Of a stretch of DNA of 64,000 nucleotides, positions 40,501 to 49,439 are shown piece by piece. A program made the position numbers and the translations under genes. Where the stretch lies: NCBI GenBank assembly GCA_020975725.1, contig QXJR01000003.1, positions 868,001-932,000 of the forward strand, read 5' to 3'. The notes below the pieces were generated by a model. The model did not search any database, was not told where the DNA came from, and was given only the letters and a program-made list of their open reading frames with translations. Numbering within the stretch: the stretch's first letter is position 1; every line of letters starts with the position of its first letter. This DNA is from Picocystis sp. L7 (taxonomy: Eukaryota; Chlorophyta; Picocystophyceae; Picocystales; Picocystaceae).

Positions 40501-43500
40501 CTCAGGAGCTTTTCCTTGTCATAATGAGACCAGTTCCTGTACATTTGTAAGAGCTGTTCGGGGGAGTCCATTCCAGCTGTGCCTTTCCTGGTATCCATGG
40601 CATGGCTTTGTGAGCAGAGAGGAGCCGTGGCAAGCGCATCCTCCTGCATACACGAAGTAGGATCTAATTCTATATTCCCATGGATTCGTTGTTGGCGAGT
40701 GGCATCAACGGCTTGCTCTTTGCTCGTTGGGTTTGGCATTGTTCCAGGCTTTGCCGTTTGTGGCAGCTCTTCTCCATGGCCTTCACAAAGCGTTTGTGCA
40801 AGTAGCCAATCTAGCGTGTCACGAGTTGTCAGGACCGAATACGCAGTGGTCATCGATCCTGACACCATTCTCTGAGTCTTACTTATGACATGCTTGATTG
40901 ATGCTTCAAGAAAGTTGGTTTCAATGATCAATGGGGGGGCATTGTTCTGTGCACGGTGACTTTTAGTATTCGGTTTGGGCTTTCGGGTAGCGAAGGATGC
41001 TAGCGTTTCCGTGTGTGTTGGTGGTTCTTGTGTGTTTCTCCCTGCCAAATTCTCTTGCTCGGCCTCGTCAGAAAAGCAACCCACAAAGTCATTGTCGGTG
41101 GCAAGAAAATCGTCCAAGTGCAATTGCCGCTTGCGATGCCTTCTTCTTGATTGTTCACGGGCTCGTTTTTGCAACGTGGGACCAGCAGTATCCTGCATAT
41201 CTGTTGGTAAGACCATCCTTGTTGGTACTGCTTTTCTATTTGATTTATGACTTCGTGCTCTTGCAAGGTTCCTCATAGAATCTGGGCAACTTTCTGTGCG
41301 GACATCCTTAATGGATGCTTCTCTCGGACCACCAGCTGATTTTCTGCGCCTGCTGCGGTGTTGAATTCTGGTCAGTAGTACAGCTCCACTGGAATCGCTT
41401 CGTTCCCCTTGTTCAGGAACATTGACTGCACTGCTCAATCTTTCGAAATTGTGCTGTCTCATCAACTCTGGAATAGACGTTCCAGAGAAGGGTAGCTTTG
41501 CCACAGCTCGCCTCCTCCTTTTGGAAGGCAGAACAGCAGGGTCAAGGCATGAAGAAGGTCCGCTGCTGCATAACTTCAGCTTTGGGCCTCGTGTCCTATC
41601 GTGGGATTTGTCGCTGTGCTCAGATATGTCATCCCCGTCTCCTCTAATGAAGTCATCTTCCTCGGACTCATCAGAACCTAAGTCATCACCTCCTAGACTG
41701 TACTCTCCACTGCTTGTTGCAACCTCCCCAGACGGTGCTTCCTTTGCCGATTGCCTCCGCAGCATCTGCAGTGTGTCTTTCCAGTCGGGACTTCTGTTGC
41801 TATGATCTGTTCCTAAAGTCCTTCGTCTTGTCCTTTCAAGTGAAGAAGCACTGTGCTCTGACAGATCCTCCTCATCCGATCGCAAAAAATGTAGATCTTC
41901 TTCGTTTTCTTCCTCGCAAGTTTCTGCAGACTCTAGGGAATCTAAGGCCCTATCAGCATCCGCATGCCCTTCCAAGCGTCCCCTTGCATTCCTCTGTCGT
42001 CGCTTGGAGTAGGGCCTTCTCCTCCTCCTTCTCCATGAATCAATCTCTGGAAGTTGTACAGCCACCGGGGCAGCATTGGGATCAACTGGCTCCATCCGTG
42101 TCAGGACAAGGTAGTGAGCCACAGAAGCGTAGCCCATTCGCATTGCTTTGCGGTAGAGCTGCCCAGTGGAGGGCCATCCTTTGTGTGCACGACAAAGGGA
42201 GCAGTTGCAGATGTCTCGACATATCGGGCAGTGCCAGGTCGGGTCCTCGAGTGCTTCATCTAGATTTTCTCCGTACCTCCTCCACAAGCAGTCACCACAA
42301 AATTGATGTGCTTCAATACCACAACGTCTGCAGATTGTTACCCTTGCAAGTGTTTTCTGCCGGCATTGATGACACGTCAAACCATCTACATCATCGTAGA
42401 TTCTCTCACCATACCTGTCACAGCCATCCACATTGAGCTCCCACGGCGTCTGAAATGACCCTAAACGATGCATGTGGGCAGATGTGTACACCTCGTTCAC
42501 CCCTCGAGTTGGATCCCCGGATATGAAGTGGACGTTTTGTCGACGCGCTGGCCTGGTGTTGTGCAATTCCCCTGCCTCGCTGCTCGTGGAGGAGTTTTCC
42601 TTTGAAACCTTGTTGGATTGTGAGGTGCTGGTCCTGGGACTGCCGGGCTTCTTCCCATCTTCTACGCACGTACATTGGGAGTCAGAATCTTGGATCACCT
42701 GTACTTGACCTGCACTCAAAGATTGTACCTGGCCCTCGCCTGGAAGGCTGCTTCCTAATGTCTGTGGCTCACTGTCATCCAGAATGAGGTGCCTGCGCCG
42801 ATGCAAACTATGCTGCTTCCCCACTGAAGGTCCTGGATTGTTCTCGTTTTCGTTCTCTAGCTGAATGGTTGGATGCTGCTGCATTGCATCGTTGACATTA
42901 TCGATGTCAACTCCAGTGTCCTCGAAGATGACTCGTTGTGCAGGTGAGGGTGCAACTTCCCTCTCTCGAAACTGCTCAAGGACTGCCCTCAAAGGAATTT
43001 CCTCCTCTGAGTCACTAACTTCAATAGGCGGAGGAGCCATGCACTCATCAGTTTTTGGCGGAAGTATTATCCCTTTCTCGCCCCTAGAAGGCGAGATGCT
43101 TGCATAGCTAACTTCCTGACCAAGTGGTGCATGTTCATCCCTGGTAGCGCACCCATCTTTTCCACCTAAATTCTCTGCAATATTCCCCCGGAAATTGTTC
43201 TGTTGTTCCTTCCTACCATTCTCATCTTGAGCAAAAATCTGAGGAGCAGCAAGCCTTTCCTTACGAGACACTGCAATGTTGTCGCCGCTCTCGACCCTCT
43301 TCTCATCGACGGCTTGAATTCCATCCCTTCCTGTGGTCCCCGCATCCTCTTTCGTCTTTCCTGGCATCAGCTCAACCAGACGATTGAGTGGCAATTCGTC
43401 TTCTGACTCTGGAGGAGTACCTTCCTCCGATCGAACCTGCTGTTCCATTCCGTTGGATAGTTTCTGCGCACTGTACGCAGATCCCGGCGGATACTTGTCC

Positions 43501-44015
43501 ACCAATGGATCCCAAGCCCACACGCGTAGCTTGTCTGCTTCACTTTTCCTCCTCCCATTCCGCTTCTTAGCCTTTGCTCTGTCTTCTTTGTGGTGGGATT
43601 TTCCGGTCGGGCTGGAGTGGCCAGGCTTTGGAGCACCGCCTTCCTGTTCCTGTTGGTCCCTTTTGTTCTTTTTCGTGCGGATATCCACACCGTAGGCTCG
43701 ACCCGGAGGATGTTCGTCCACTCGTTTGTCCCAGGACCAGAAGCTGAGCCCTCGCAATTCGGCCATTCCTCTCCGACCACCTCTTTTGGATCGATCGAGC
43801 ACGTGCTGGTCCACCCTCGGCACGTCAGGATCTGCAGAGGCACTTGTGGTGCCTTTCTTGGCCCTCCTGCGCCTCTCCAACAGACTCACCCGCCTCGATA
43901 CCCCTCCATCGTCGTCCGAAGACGCGCGAACCACGTCCAAATCGACGCCATATCCATCGTCCATCGCGCCACGTTCGAAGTGGCGGTCCACGATCTCGAA
44001 AACCCACCTTAACAT
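37578..44015 (-). CDS. Giant protein with CDCA7-type zf-4CXXC_R1 zinc finger and a long helical C-terminal region
   Basis: 2145 residues in one frame. A CDCA7-type zinc finger lies at ~525-635: ERIYDDVDGLTCHQCRQKT, HQFCGDCLWRRYGENLDEAL, DPTWHCPICRDICNCSLCR. CDCA7 recruits the remodeler HELLS to hemimethylated DNA and supports DNA methylation. Of three residues mutated in human ICF syndrome, the Gly of RYGE and the Arg of CPICR are kept, but the Arg before QFCG is not. N-terminal to it are a disordered acidic/basic region and two copies of a W-x-W-D...PPG-x-AY motif. From ~1150 to the end the chain is Leu-rich and helical, like a HEAT-type solenoid; it faintly recalls MMS22/Mus7 replication-repair proteins, but I cannot confirm that. 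I chose the ATG at 44015; 43964 is an alternative. An E2F site lies 84 bp upstream. Confidence 0.85.
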   Translation of the reverse strand: MLRWVFEIVDRHFERGAMDDGYGVDLDVVRASSDDDGGVSRRVSLLERRRRAKKGTTSASADPDVPRVDQHVLDRSKRGGRRGMAELRGLSFWSWDKRVDEHPPGRAYGVDIRTKKNKRDQQEQEGGAPKPGHSSPTGKSHHKEDRAKAKKRNGRRKSEADKLRVWAWDPLVDKYPPGSAYSAQKLSNGMEQQVRSEEGTPPESEDELPLNRLVELMPGKTKEDAGTTGRDGIQAVDEKRVESGDNIAVSRKERLAAPQIFAQDENGRKEQQNNFRGNIAENLGGKDGCATRDEHAPLGQEVSYASISPSRGEKGIILPPKTDECMAPPPIEVSDSEEEIPLRAVLEQFREREVAPSPAQRVIFEDTGVDIDNVNDAMQQHPTIQLENENENNPGPSVGKQHSLHRRRHLILDDSEPQTLGSSLPGEGQVQSLSAGQVQVIQDSDSQCTCVEDGKKPGSPRTSTSQSNKVSKENSSTSSEAGELHNTRPARRQNVHFISGDPTRGVNEVYTSAHMHRLGSFQTPWELNVDGCDRYGERIYDDVDGLTCHQCRQKTLARVTICRRCGIEAHQFCGDCLWRRYGENLDEALEDPTWHCPICRDICNCSLCRAHKGWPSTGQLYRKAMRMGYASVAHYLVLTRMEPVDPNAAPVAVQLPEIDSWRRRRRRPYSKRRQRNARGRLEGHADADRALDSLESAETCEEENEEDLHFLRSDEEDLSEHSASSLERTRRRTLGTDHSNRSPDWKDTLQMLRRQSAKEAPSGEVATSSGEYSLGGDDLGSDESEEDDFIRGDGDDISEHSDKSHDRTRGPKLKLCSSGPSSCLDPAVLPSKRRRRAVAKLPFSGTSIPELMRQHNFERLSSAVNVPEQGERSDSSGAVLLTRIQHRSRRRKSAGGPREASIKDVRTESCPDSMRNLARARSHKSNRKAVPTRMVLPTDMQDTAGPTLQKRAREQSRRRHRKRQLHLDDFLATDNDFVGCFSDEAEQENLAGRNTQEPPTHTETLASFATRKPKPNTKSHRAQNNAPPLIIETNFLEASIKHVISKTQRMVSGSMTTAYSVLTTRDTLDWLLAQTLCEGHGEELPQTAKPGTMPNPTSKEQAVDATRQQRIHGNIELDPTSCMQEDALATAPLCSQSHAMDTRKGTAGMDSPEQLLQMYRNWSHYDKEKLLSTLLVEFEHHSASLNSQVHTLLLPPIEIALWNDVLKHFSTLEKFWCRIDAALVEREAQQQSNGVFTSLQCVEFQWEVVFFLASLIRTAGEESREDCSTERNWSVVQRLLKASVDCGSPRSRHSELEILLTHRCRQLSKYWGSDTMNLLLLWDILQSHASTPSGCRCCAVDAVSWPTNASIALEELSHMDQVFLDQRSPCGIFFQMLRDHLALKRGSSLLREASKWMALFPKTPSIVHSVVPRLTRTSSNLGHMTPASLQHYAQLVILLHHFLPRGQGRKLLKIFQGLIFFQHSSPRACRNALKGLCAFGMVFLGGLAAGNLSNLDQEICMDINNVVTKWMGEFHKMLDAAKVDGSYESTNVVASLASAIAPAWSLAACLNMKLNGSGFGDTIWRALREQCFELSLHAHVRQIPLRCLACLYSEPLSTIVAPALTSGSLEQSLSLWVIGASDELNTVALSAADAMRRMPLFGNYFLGMSFASSRSLQVSLEGRIDCARSIFTPLGMKPGLAMNIVELLGPLPKVMSRGITEAMLCKVPFGMCGVLAGLLLKYCSKPLMSTTEGIFLTRGLLSFLKLLHTKHFQKASKEVFSALPSVFDAVCEGGLADGSRLQVLLDAVFGILESASIRPASFTWSGERVVLEAANDLKELASMISRTQAIHEAVVLSIVPWFLQAQCNAGTAKVGVPSVLFLLKELLFAWSPCEADPPVAGVRQWGVPSSFSAGGLVGKTAADLFQSVMLPLLMLLEDFEANDIKEPLSTVQARVSVFELVGVILEKASQSHAGRWVPVVSESSIHSKLWSCFLEFVGRMAVQTLLSTAVRKSCGHIAFAAASSDRLAAQRGRLREERARWEAAKEKGSDILRKLGAQVPASLDRALLPSGFLLSALERYHKAMLKRISLESDPWENAKIRKAALVESSVFYLNRLAVQGPFGRGLVTHWLSLLVAGAEVDVTIAPHVQSLRHSVGQCRSGPLWS

Positions 44016-44098
44016 CTGGTTAACTCCGAGGAAGGGTCGGGGGAACAAAGAAGACAGGAACGTTAATGTAAGTCGGAGATGGGAGTGAATTCCAAGAC

Positions 44099-44106
44099 GC
44101 GGGAAA
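44099..44106 (-). promoter_or_regulatory. E2F-type site upstream of the CDCA7-type gene
   Basis: GCGGGAAA on the plus strand, reading TTTCCCGC on the gene strand, 84 bp upstream of the chosen start codon. CDCA7 is a known E2F target in animals. Confidence 0.5.
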
Positions 44107-44213
44107 TGGGCGAGAAGGGGGGCATGCAGGATCATCAGTCTCGGTCAAAGGGGGGTATATGGGGTTAAGGATGGGATGAACCTTGGATCCGGAAAGGATC
44201 CGAGGTAGGTGAG

Positions 44214-44219
44214 TTTATT
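44214..44219 (-). terminator. AATAAA polyadenylation signal of NCBP1
   Basis: TTTATT on the plus strand lies 40 nt past the NCBP1 stop codon on the minus strand. Confidence 0.5.
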
Positions 44220-44258
44220 GCTGGTGGAGGCGGACAAGATGGACCACCATGAATGCCC

Positions 44259-46787
44259 TCACGTGGTGCAAAAGAGGCCGGAGAAGGCTTCCTCGCGAAC
44301 ACGGACTGATGAACCGGCAAAATGAGATCGGAGGATGCCCGACAGAGGAGTGGCACTGAGCCGGAATCTGCGCCCAAAGGCCCGCAAATGCTGCAGCAGG
44401 TAGGTGGCGATGGGCGTGTTCGAACCCCCGCCTTCGAACATCGGATCCAGTACCTTCTGGAAATTCTGGAATAGACAAAGCAACGTTTGCTTCTCTGTTT
44501 CCTTCGCCTCGTGAAGGGCTCTTTCCAAATCCTGAATAGTGCCCTCCTTTTCCTCCTCCCCTTCGTCCCCACTTTCCATTGCGGACTGCGAGGCCCGAGC
44601 TGCTGACAACTCCTCAGATGCATCATGTGCACGCGCAACTTCTTTGCTAGTGCCATTGTAAACGATCTCCCACAGATGTTCCTGCAGGAAGAGATCGGCC
44701 CTTGAAAATGCCCAATTCAGAATGGAAACCCCGCGCACAAGGCGGAGGCCATGGAGGCGATTCAAAATCATAATGGTGCGTTGCGGGGAGTTGGTCCAGA
44801 CATACGACACGGAGTTGATAGCCACCATCTCCTGCTCCTCGTCGGATACCAACTCGCGGAGAACTTTGATATATCTTTCCAAAGCAGTGAGCGTATGGGT
44901 GAAGCTCTTTGACCCTACCATCAGCAACACCTGAAGGACAACATCCAACGTCTTCGAAGCCCCTAACGATACAACTACGGATTCCTGCACCCACCCATTC
45001 ACATCTTCATCTGTTCTCTTCTCCCTCACCATGGAGTGAAATTCTGCCGCAAGCTTCATGAAAGGATCCTCCATTTCATCTTCTTGGGGATCCTGCTTTA
45101 AGTACATGCACACGGGTATCGGCTTTGGAGGGAGGAGGCAAAGGAAAGCCTCTGGCAGACTCTTCTGAATCTTCTCGTGGTACGAAAGTCGAACCAAACG
45201 GCTAATGATGTCTTCCAAGAACATCCTCTGCACCGAATTGTTGGGCTGCTGAAGTACATGCGCCCAGCGCTCCCACGGCCACTGAAAGTTGAAGTTAGAC
45301 AAATGATAAGCCAACCATTCTGAGAGCCTGAGCCTACACTCCACATCGAGGGCCTCCAATTTCCCAAAAAGTTCCCTCACACAGCCTGCCATCGCCCGGG
45401 GAAACTCTGGCAACAGCTTGCACAAATCGATCATAGTGGCATAGTAAAAAATGGGCTTTGACTCTGCTGTCGGCAGTTGGAGCATTTGCTCAAACATCAC
45501 TTCTGCCAAAAACGCTTCATGACGATACCCGAGCGGCAGCCTGGCAAGCCTCTCTGAACATTCTTTCCTAATACTGTTGTAGAAATGCAGTGTATCAACC
45601 ACGAATTCCTCCCCGATGACCCGTTCAATGGGGCTACGTTCGCCTTCAGTGTGCTCTTTGCCCAGAAGGATCAACCTCCGACGTCGAGGGAATGACGAGG
45701 AGATTCTTGCACTCATCTCGTCTATGTTCGCAGCGGGCACTTCTATCTTGAGCATGGGAGTGCAAGAAAGTGTGTGCTGAGATGTGGATGATGCAAGAGT
45801 CTCTGCAAAATGCGTAGAAAATCTGTGCAGGTGGGCTAGCTTCTTCCAGGAGCCCTGGGCATGAACATCCTTCACAGCATACCACACACAAGTCAAGTAG
45901 TCCAACTCCCTTTCCTTAAGCCCGCCGTCATAGCCAAAAAGGCGCACAGATGGTGGAATGTCTGAGGATCTTCTGTCCATGAACAGGCCAATGGAGTTGA
46001 CCAGGGATTCCATTTCTGGACAAAGAGCAGATCCACTTCCAGAGGCCAACCAAACGAGAGACACCAGAACGCTGTGCACCATGAAGTCTGCCTTTGGTTG
46101 CCACACATTGGGAACCTTCTCATCACTCTCGCTTTCTTCGAATACCAGGTGAGCTTGATCCACCAACAGTTGCAGAAAGCGGACCATCTCCACCTGGGAG
46201 ATCACATTGGTGTTGACCAGGCACGCCAAGAATCGGAGGATGGACTTTGCTTCCGGTCTCTGTCCTACTTCAAGTCCGTCAAGGAATATATCCTGCGCCT
46301 GTTGGATGATGGATGCACCGAAATCGGGCACTTGTGCGTTGATGAGTCCGACAATGGTCGCGTAGATGGACAGCTTCGCTGGCTGCTGGTCGATGCTGCT
46401 GGCAAAAAGGAGGGGTGTGATCTGTGGATGGGGCGGTCAGCATCTTGACATCTTCCCTGCTCTGCGAAGGGGCAGATCGCGCATCTCGCGTACCCATGAG
46501 CCGTGGTGCGGCAATTCTCGTCGGATTATCTCCGACAGGTTTCGGATTTCTTCCGGGACGTAGGACTATCGACTCGTCGTGGATTCCGTCAGCACTTGCA
46601 CACATCTTCTGCCACGCGATGTCTTCGTTCTATTCCGTCTCACCTCTCCCGCGTCACCGATACGTATGATGAATGCACGCAATCGAAAGGTGGGATCTTG
46701 GAAGAACTCGGCATCTCGGTTCCGTTTGAACCGCCGTCCTGGTCGTGGACCCCTTTCTTCACGTTCTTGAGGTCGATCCACGTCCAT
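44259..46787 (-). CDS. NCBP1: Nuclear cap-binding protein subunit 1 (CBP80/NCBP1), two 5' introns
   Basis: The large subunit of the nuclear cap-binding complex, which with CBP20 holds the m7G cap and couples capping to splicing, export and decay. Exons are 46787-46644, 46565-46494 and 46421-44259 with 78- and 72-nt GT-AG introns, giving 792 residues, almost the length of the human protein (790). All joins are in phase, and the spliced protein restores the N-terminal MIF4G region: FIIRIGDAGE|SYVPEEIRNLSEI and RRELPHHGSW|ITPLLFASS, then KLSIYATIVGLINAQVPDFG. Core motifs include HEAFLAEVMFEQMLQLP, YHLSNFNFQWPWERW and RLVRLSYHEKI. The N-terminus has a basic nuclear-signal-like stretch (RPGRRFKRNRD). 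The short exon 2 (24 codons) would be missed by an ORF-only annotation. Confidence 0.95.
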
Positions 46788-48347
46788 CTCTCCTTCCTGA
46801 TGCTTCTCCTGGCCCTCACGGTGCGCGGGTGCGATCCAAAAATGTCCCGCAAAGGCGCGTGTTCGGCGCCTGATCGCCACGTGCGTGCTTCGCGTTAGGG
46901 TTCTGTGCCAATGACTCGGCCTGGGCTCCCCTCCCTCGGGTTCGATCCGGGGTCAGAACCGAAGGTGGAAGGGAATCCCTTCGGGTCTGTCCGATCAAGG
47001 CCCCCCGGATCGAACCAGGGAGACCCGGAACGTCCGGTGGCGAGGATGCCTGGATGGAAAGGGGGGCACAGGAGAACACGAAAAAGGGGGGTACACGATG
47101 CGGGAACGAACCGGAAGAGGACCGAGGACGAACGGTTCCCAGACTCGGAAGGGTCGATCGGCTACTTCGTGGACGTCCCGATGGAACGCGTGCGTCTCGC
47201 CTTCGAAACCGTCGGATGGACGCGTCGAAGGGGGGGTCCCTCCTTCCAACGCGGATTCCACCGTTGTTTTTTTCTACGTGCATCGGGTTTTCGCCGGCAT
47301 CGACTCCCTCCACCGGTCCACGGCTCTTCCAAGAACGAGACGAGACTCCCTCCTCCGAGGATACAACTGCAACTGATTCTACCCGGGATTCACTCCCGAC
47401 TAGACCCATCTTCCCAAGGTTCGCCCCTTACCAACCTCGGTTGGGAAGGGGGGCGTCGACCGATGCGCGTGGAGGAGAGGGGGGAGTCCCTGGGAAGTAC
47501 GGGAACCCCCGGGGGGCCACACACGATCGAAACCTTGTGCCCATTGGTATCGATACGTTGGAAGAATGGATCGAGATGGGTCCGAGGCCGGGGGGATCAG
47601 GGAGGAACCGTGGCACTCCCGCCCAGCAGGGTCGGGGCTCTTCCTCGTCGGCGAAGGCGTCCGAAAACCATCCTCACAGCATCCGTCCCGTTCCACGAGT
47701 CCCGATCGTAGACGTCTGCCGCAGAGAGCCAACCCTCCCTCCTCCTCCCGACCCGGTCGGCGGTATCCTCCTCGTCACCACACGTCGTCTTCGTCCCTTT
47801 CTGCGCGAGACTCCCTGAACGATCTCCCGGCTGACCCACCTCCTATCGAAGAGGAAGCCCCCCGATCGTCTGAGCACAGTGACATTTCTCCACTGGCGCG
47901 CACGACCCTTCGTCCACTGCGCGTTTGCTGCTCGTGCTTCGCTCCCGAAGAGGCCGATCCGCACGCATCGTCGCGAAAAATCTGATTCAGTAGAAACTGC
48001 GTGTCGCGACCGTTCGAACGAGACCGCGGAAGGGTCGAACGACGCCCACGCGGACGTGGCAGACCACGAGAAAGAGGCACGAGGAAAGGGACAAGTTCTA
48101 CGCGGGAATGGAACTCTGACACGGAAACCTAGCTTTTCGAACCGTAAAACACGCTTCTACCGCCAGACTTGCTGCCGGAAAGAAACATAACCCCCGTTGC
48201 GTGGATTCTGGCTCGGGAAACATCGCAACTGCCAGAAAACCTCGACGAAGAACCGGAAAACCCTCCACATACGGGGAAAGATACGGTCAAGCGAGAGGGT
48301 GAAAACCTCACGCGGTTAGGGAAAGACGCTTCGACGTGGAGTGTAGT
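46788..48347. other. Divergent spacer between NCBP1 and the RAMA gene
   Basis: 1.56 kb, GC-rich and GATC-rich (about 11 GATC in 1.1 kb by eye). No gene is supported. A plus-strand frame ending at 47985 has a less biased C-terminal part (DLPADPPPIEEEAPRSSEHS) and might be a 5' exon of the RAMA gene, but I found no convincing splice. Confidence 0.45.
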
Positions 48348-49439
48348 ATGAACATGAATATGCACATTGACCTCAGATGTGGCGTGTGCTCCCAAATGTT
48401 GCGTGTGCCTCCGCCCCTCTTGCAACAGTTTTTGGACTCCCCCGGCTTCTGCTGCCCTATTTGCAAGGTGAAGCAGCGAGTGGAAGTCCCACATGAAATT
48501 GCTGCCGCTGCAAGAAGGCAAATAGAGTACAACCACAGTATTGGTGGTGGACTCATGCAAGGAGGAGACTGGACAGGCTTGGAGGACAAGAAATATGGGG
48601 GGGTAAAGCGTCCTGCTGACTCCATGAGAGATGGCAGCGTCAAGAAAAGGCCGAAGGTAGGGAATCGTCCAATTGTTATGAAGGATCTGTTGGCAGTGGA
48701 CTTGGTCAAACCTGGTAAACAAGTGCTCACTTGTGAGAACAGGGGAATGGTAGCTGCTGCCGATTTGACAGAAGCAGGCTTGATTTCTTACAACAACTTG
48801 AGTTTTGAGACCCCCTCTGCCTGGTCTGTGTACCTCAAGAGAATGACAAACCCAGATAAAAAGGTCGATGATGGATGGAAATGCGTGAAATATTTGGGAA
48901 AGCCTTTAGAGATCATAAAAAGGGAGTTTTTGAGTATTCCAGAGGAGGACGGGCCTCGTGGTACAACAGCCTCTGGGCAAGGCACACAGAAAACTGGCAA
49001 AGCAGCTGCTGCGCTGAACAATTTGGACACAAGCGAGTATGATCTACTGCCCACTTCACGTCTTCGCATTGTTTTCAGAGAACTTTATGGCACAGAGACC
49101 ACTTCCAATAATAGGCAATGGCTGCTTAGAAAACTTGCGAAGCACCCAAGCAAAGAGAAGGAGAAGCACAGTAAGCCTGGCCAGAGAAATGGGGGGGGAG
49201 CAGCATCCACACAACCAAGCGGTACTGGCGGTGGTACTGGCCATCTTGCTGCAGGTCGCGGCTTCCCCCCTGCTCCAGGAGTCGATGTTGCTCCCAACAT
49301 GGACGAGTTAGATTCTCATTTATCTTGGTTAGAGAGTGGTGACGGCGGTCAACTGGATGCTTCGTGGAGGAACAATGCCCTGAACTTTGACAATTCTGCA
49401 CCCTTGATGAAAAATCCAGTCAATAACTTCCAGAAGTAG
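48348..49439 (+). CDS. RAMA-domain protein with N-terminal zinc ribbon
   Basis: A 363-residue nuclear-type protein. Residues ~8-40 have paired Cys motifs (RCGVCSQML and CCPICKVKQ), a small zinc ribbon. A basic stretch (KKRPKVGNR) precedes a RAMA domain at ~108-195: VMKDLLAVDLVKPGKQVL, LSFETPSAWSVYLKRMTNP and DGWKCVKYLGKPL, closely following the MPND RAMA pattern SPSAWA..CKRLVNP.K...GWASVKY. RAMA was defined as a domain associated with adenine methylases, and MPND is reported to bind 6mA DNA. A third short block, RLRIVFRELYGTETTSNNRQ at ~239-258, follows, then a Gly/Ser-rich tail. It could be a 6mA or chromatin reader; that role is inferred. The ATG at 48348 is chosen because the frame upstream opens from a non-ATG codon; a 5' exon could be missing. 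Confidence 0.85.
   Translation: MNMNMHIDLRCGVCSQMLRVPPPLLQQFLDSPGFCCPICKVKQRVEVPHEIAAAARRQIEYNHSIGGGLMQGGDWTGLEDKKYGGVKRPADSMRDGSVKKRPKVGNRPIVMKDLLAVDLVKPGKQVLTCENRGMVAAADLTEAGLISYNNLSFETPSAWSVYLKRMTNPDKKVDDGWKCVKYLGKPLEIIKREFLSIPEEDGPRGTTASGQGTQKTGKAAAALNNLDTSEYDLLPTSRLRIVFRELYGTETTSNNRQWLLRKLAKHPSKEKEKHSKPGQRNGGGAASTQPSGTGGGTGHLAAGRGFPPAPGVDVAPNMDELDSHLSWLESGDGGQLDASWRNNALNFDNSAPLMKNPVNNFQK

Noticed and set aside
46905-47985. Plus-strand ORFs of 250-270 codons between NCBP1 and the RAMA gene
   Set aside because: Strong Arg/Gly/Pro bias, overlapping long frames on both strands and no domain; typical GC-rich spacer shadows.
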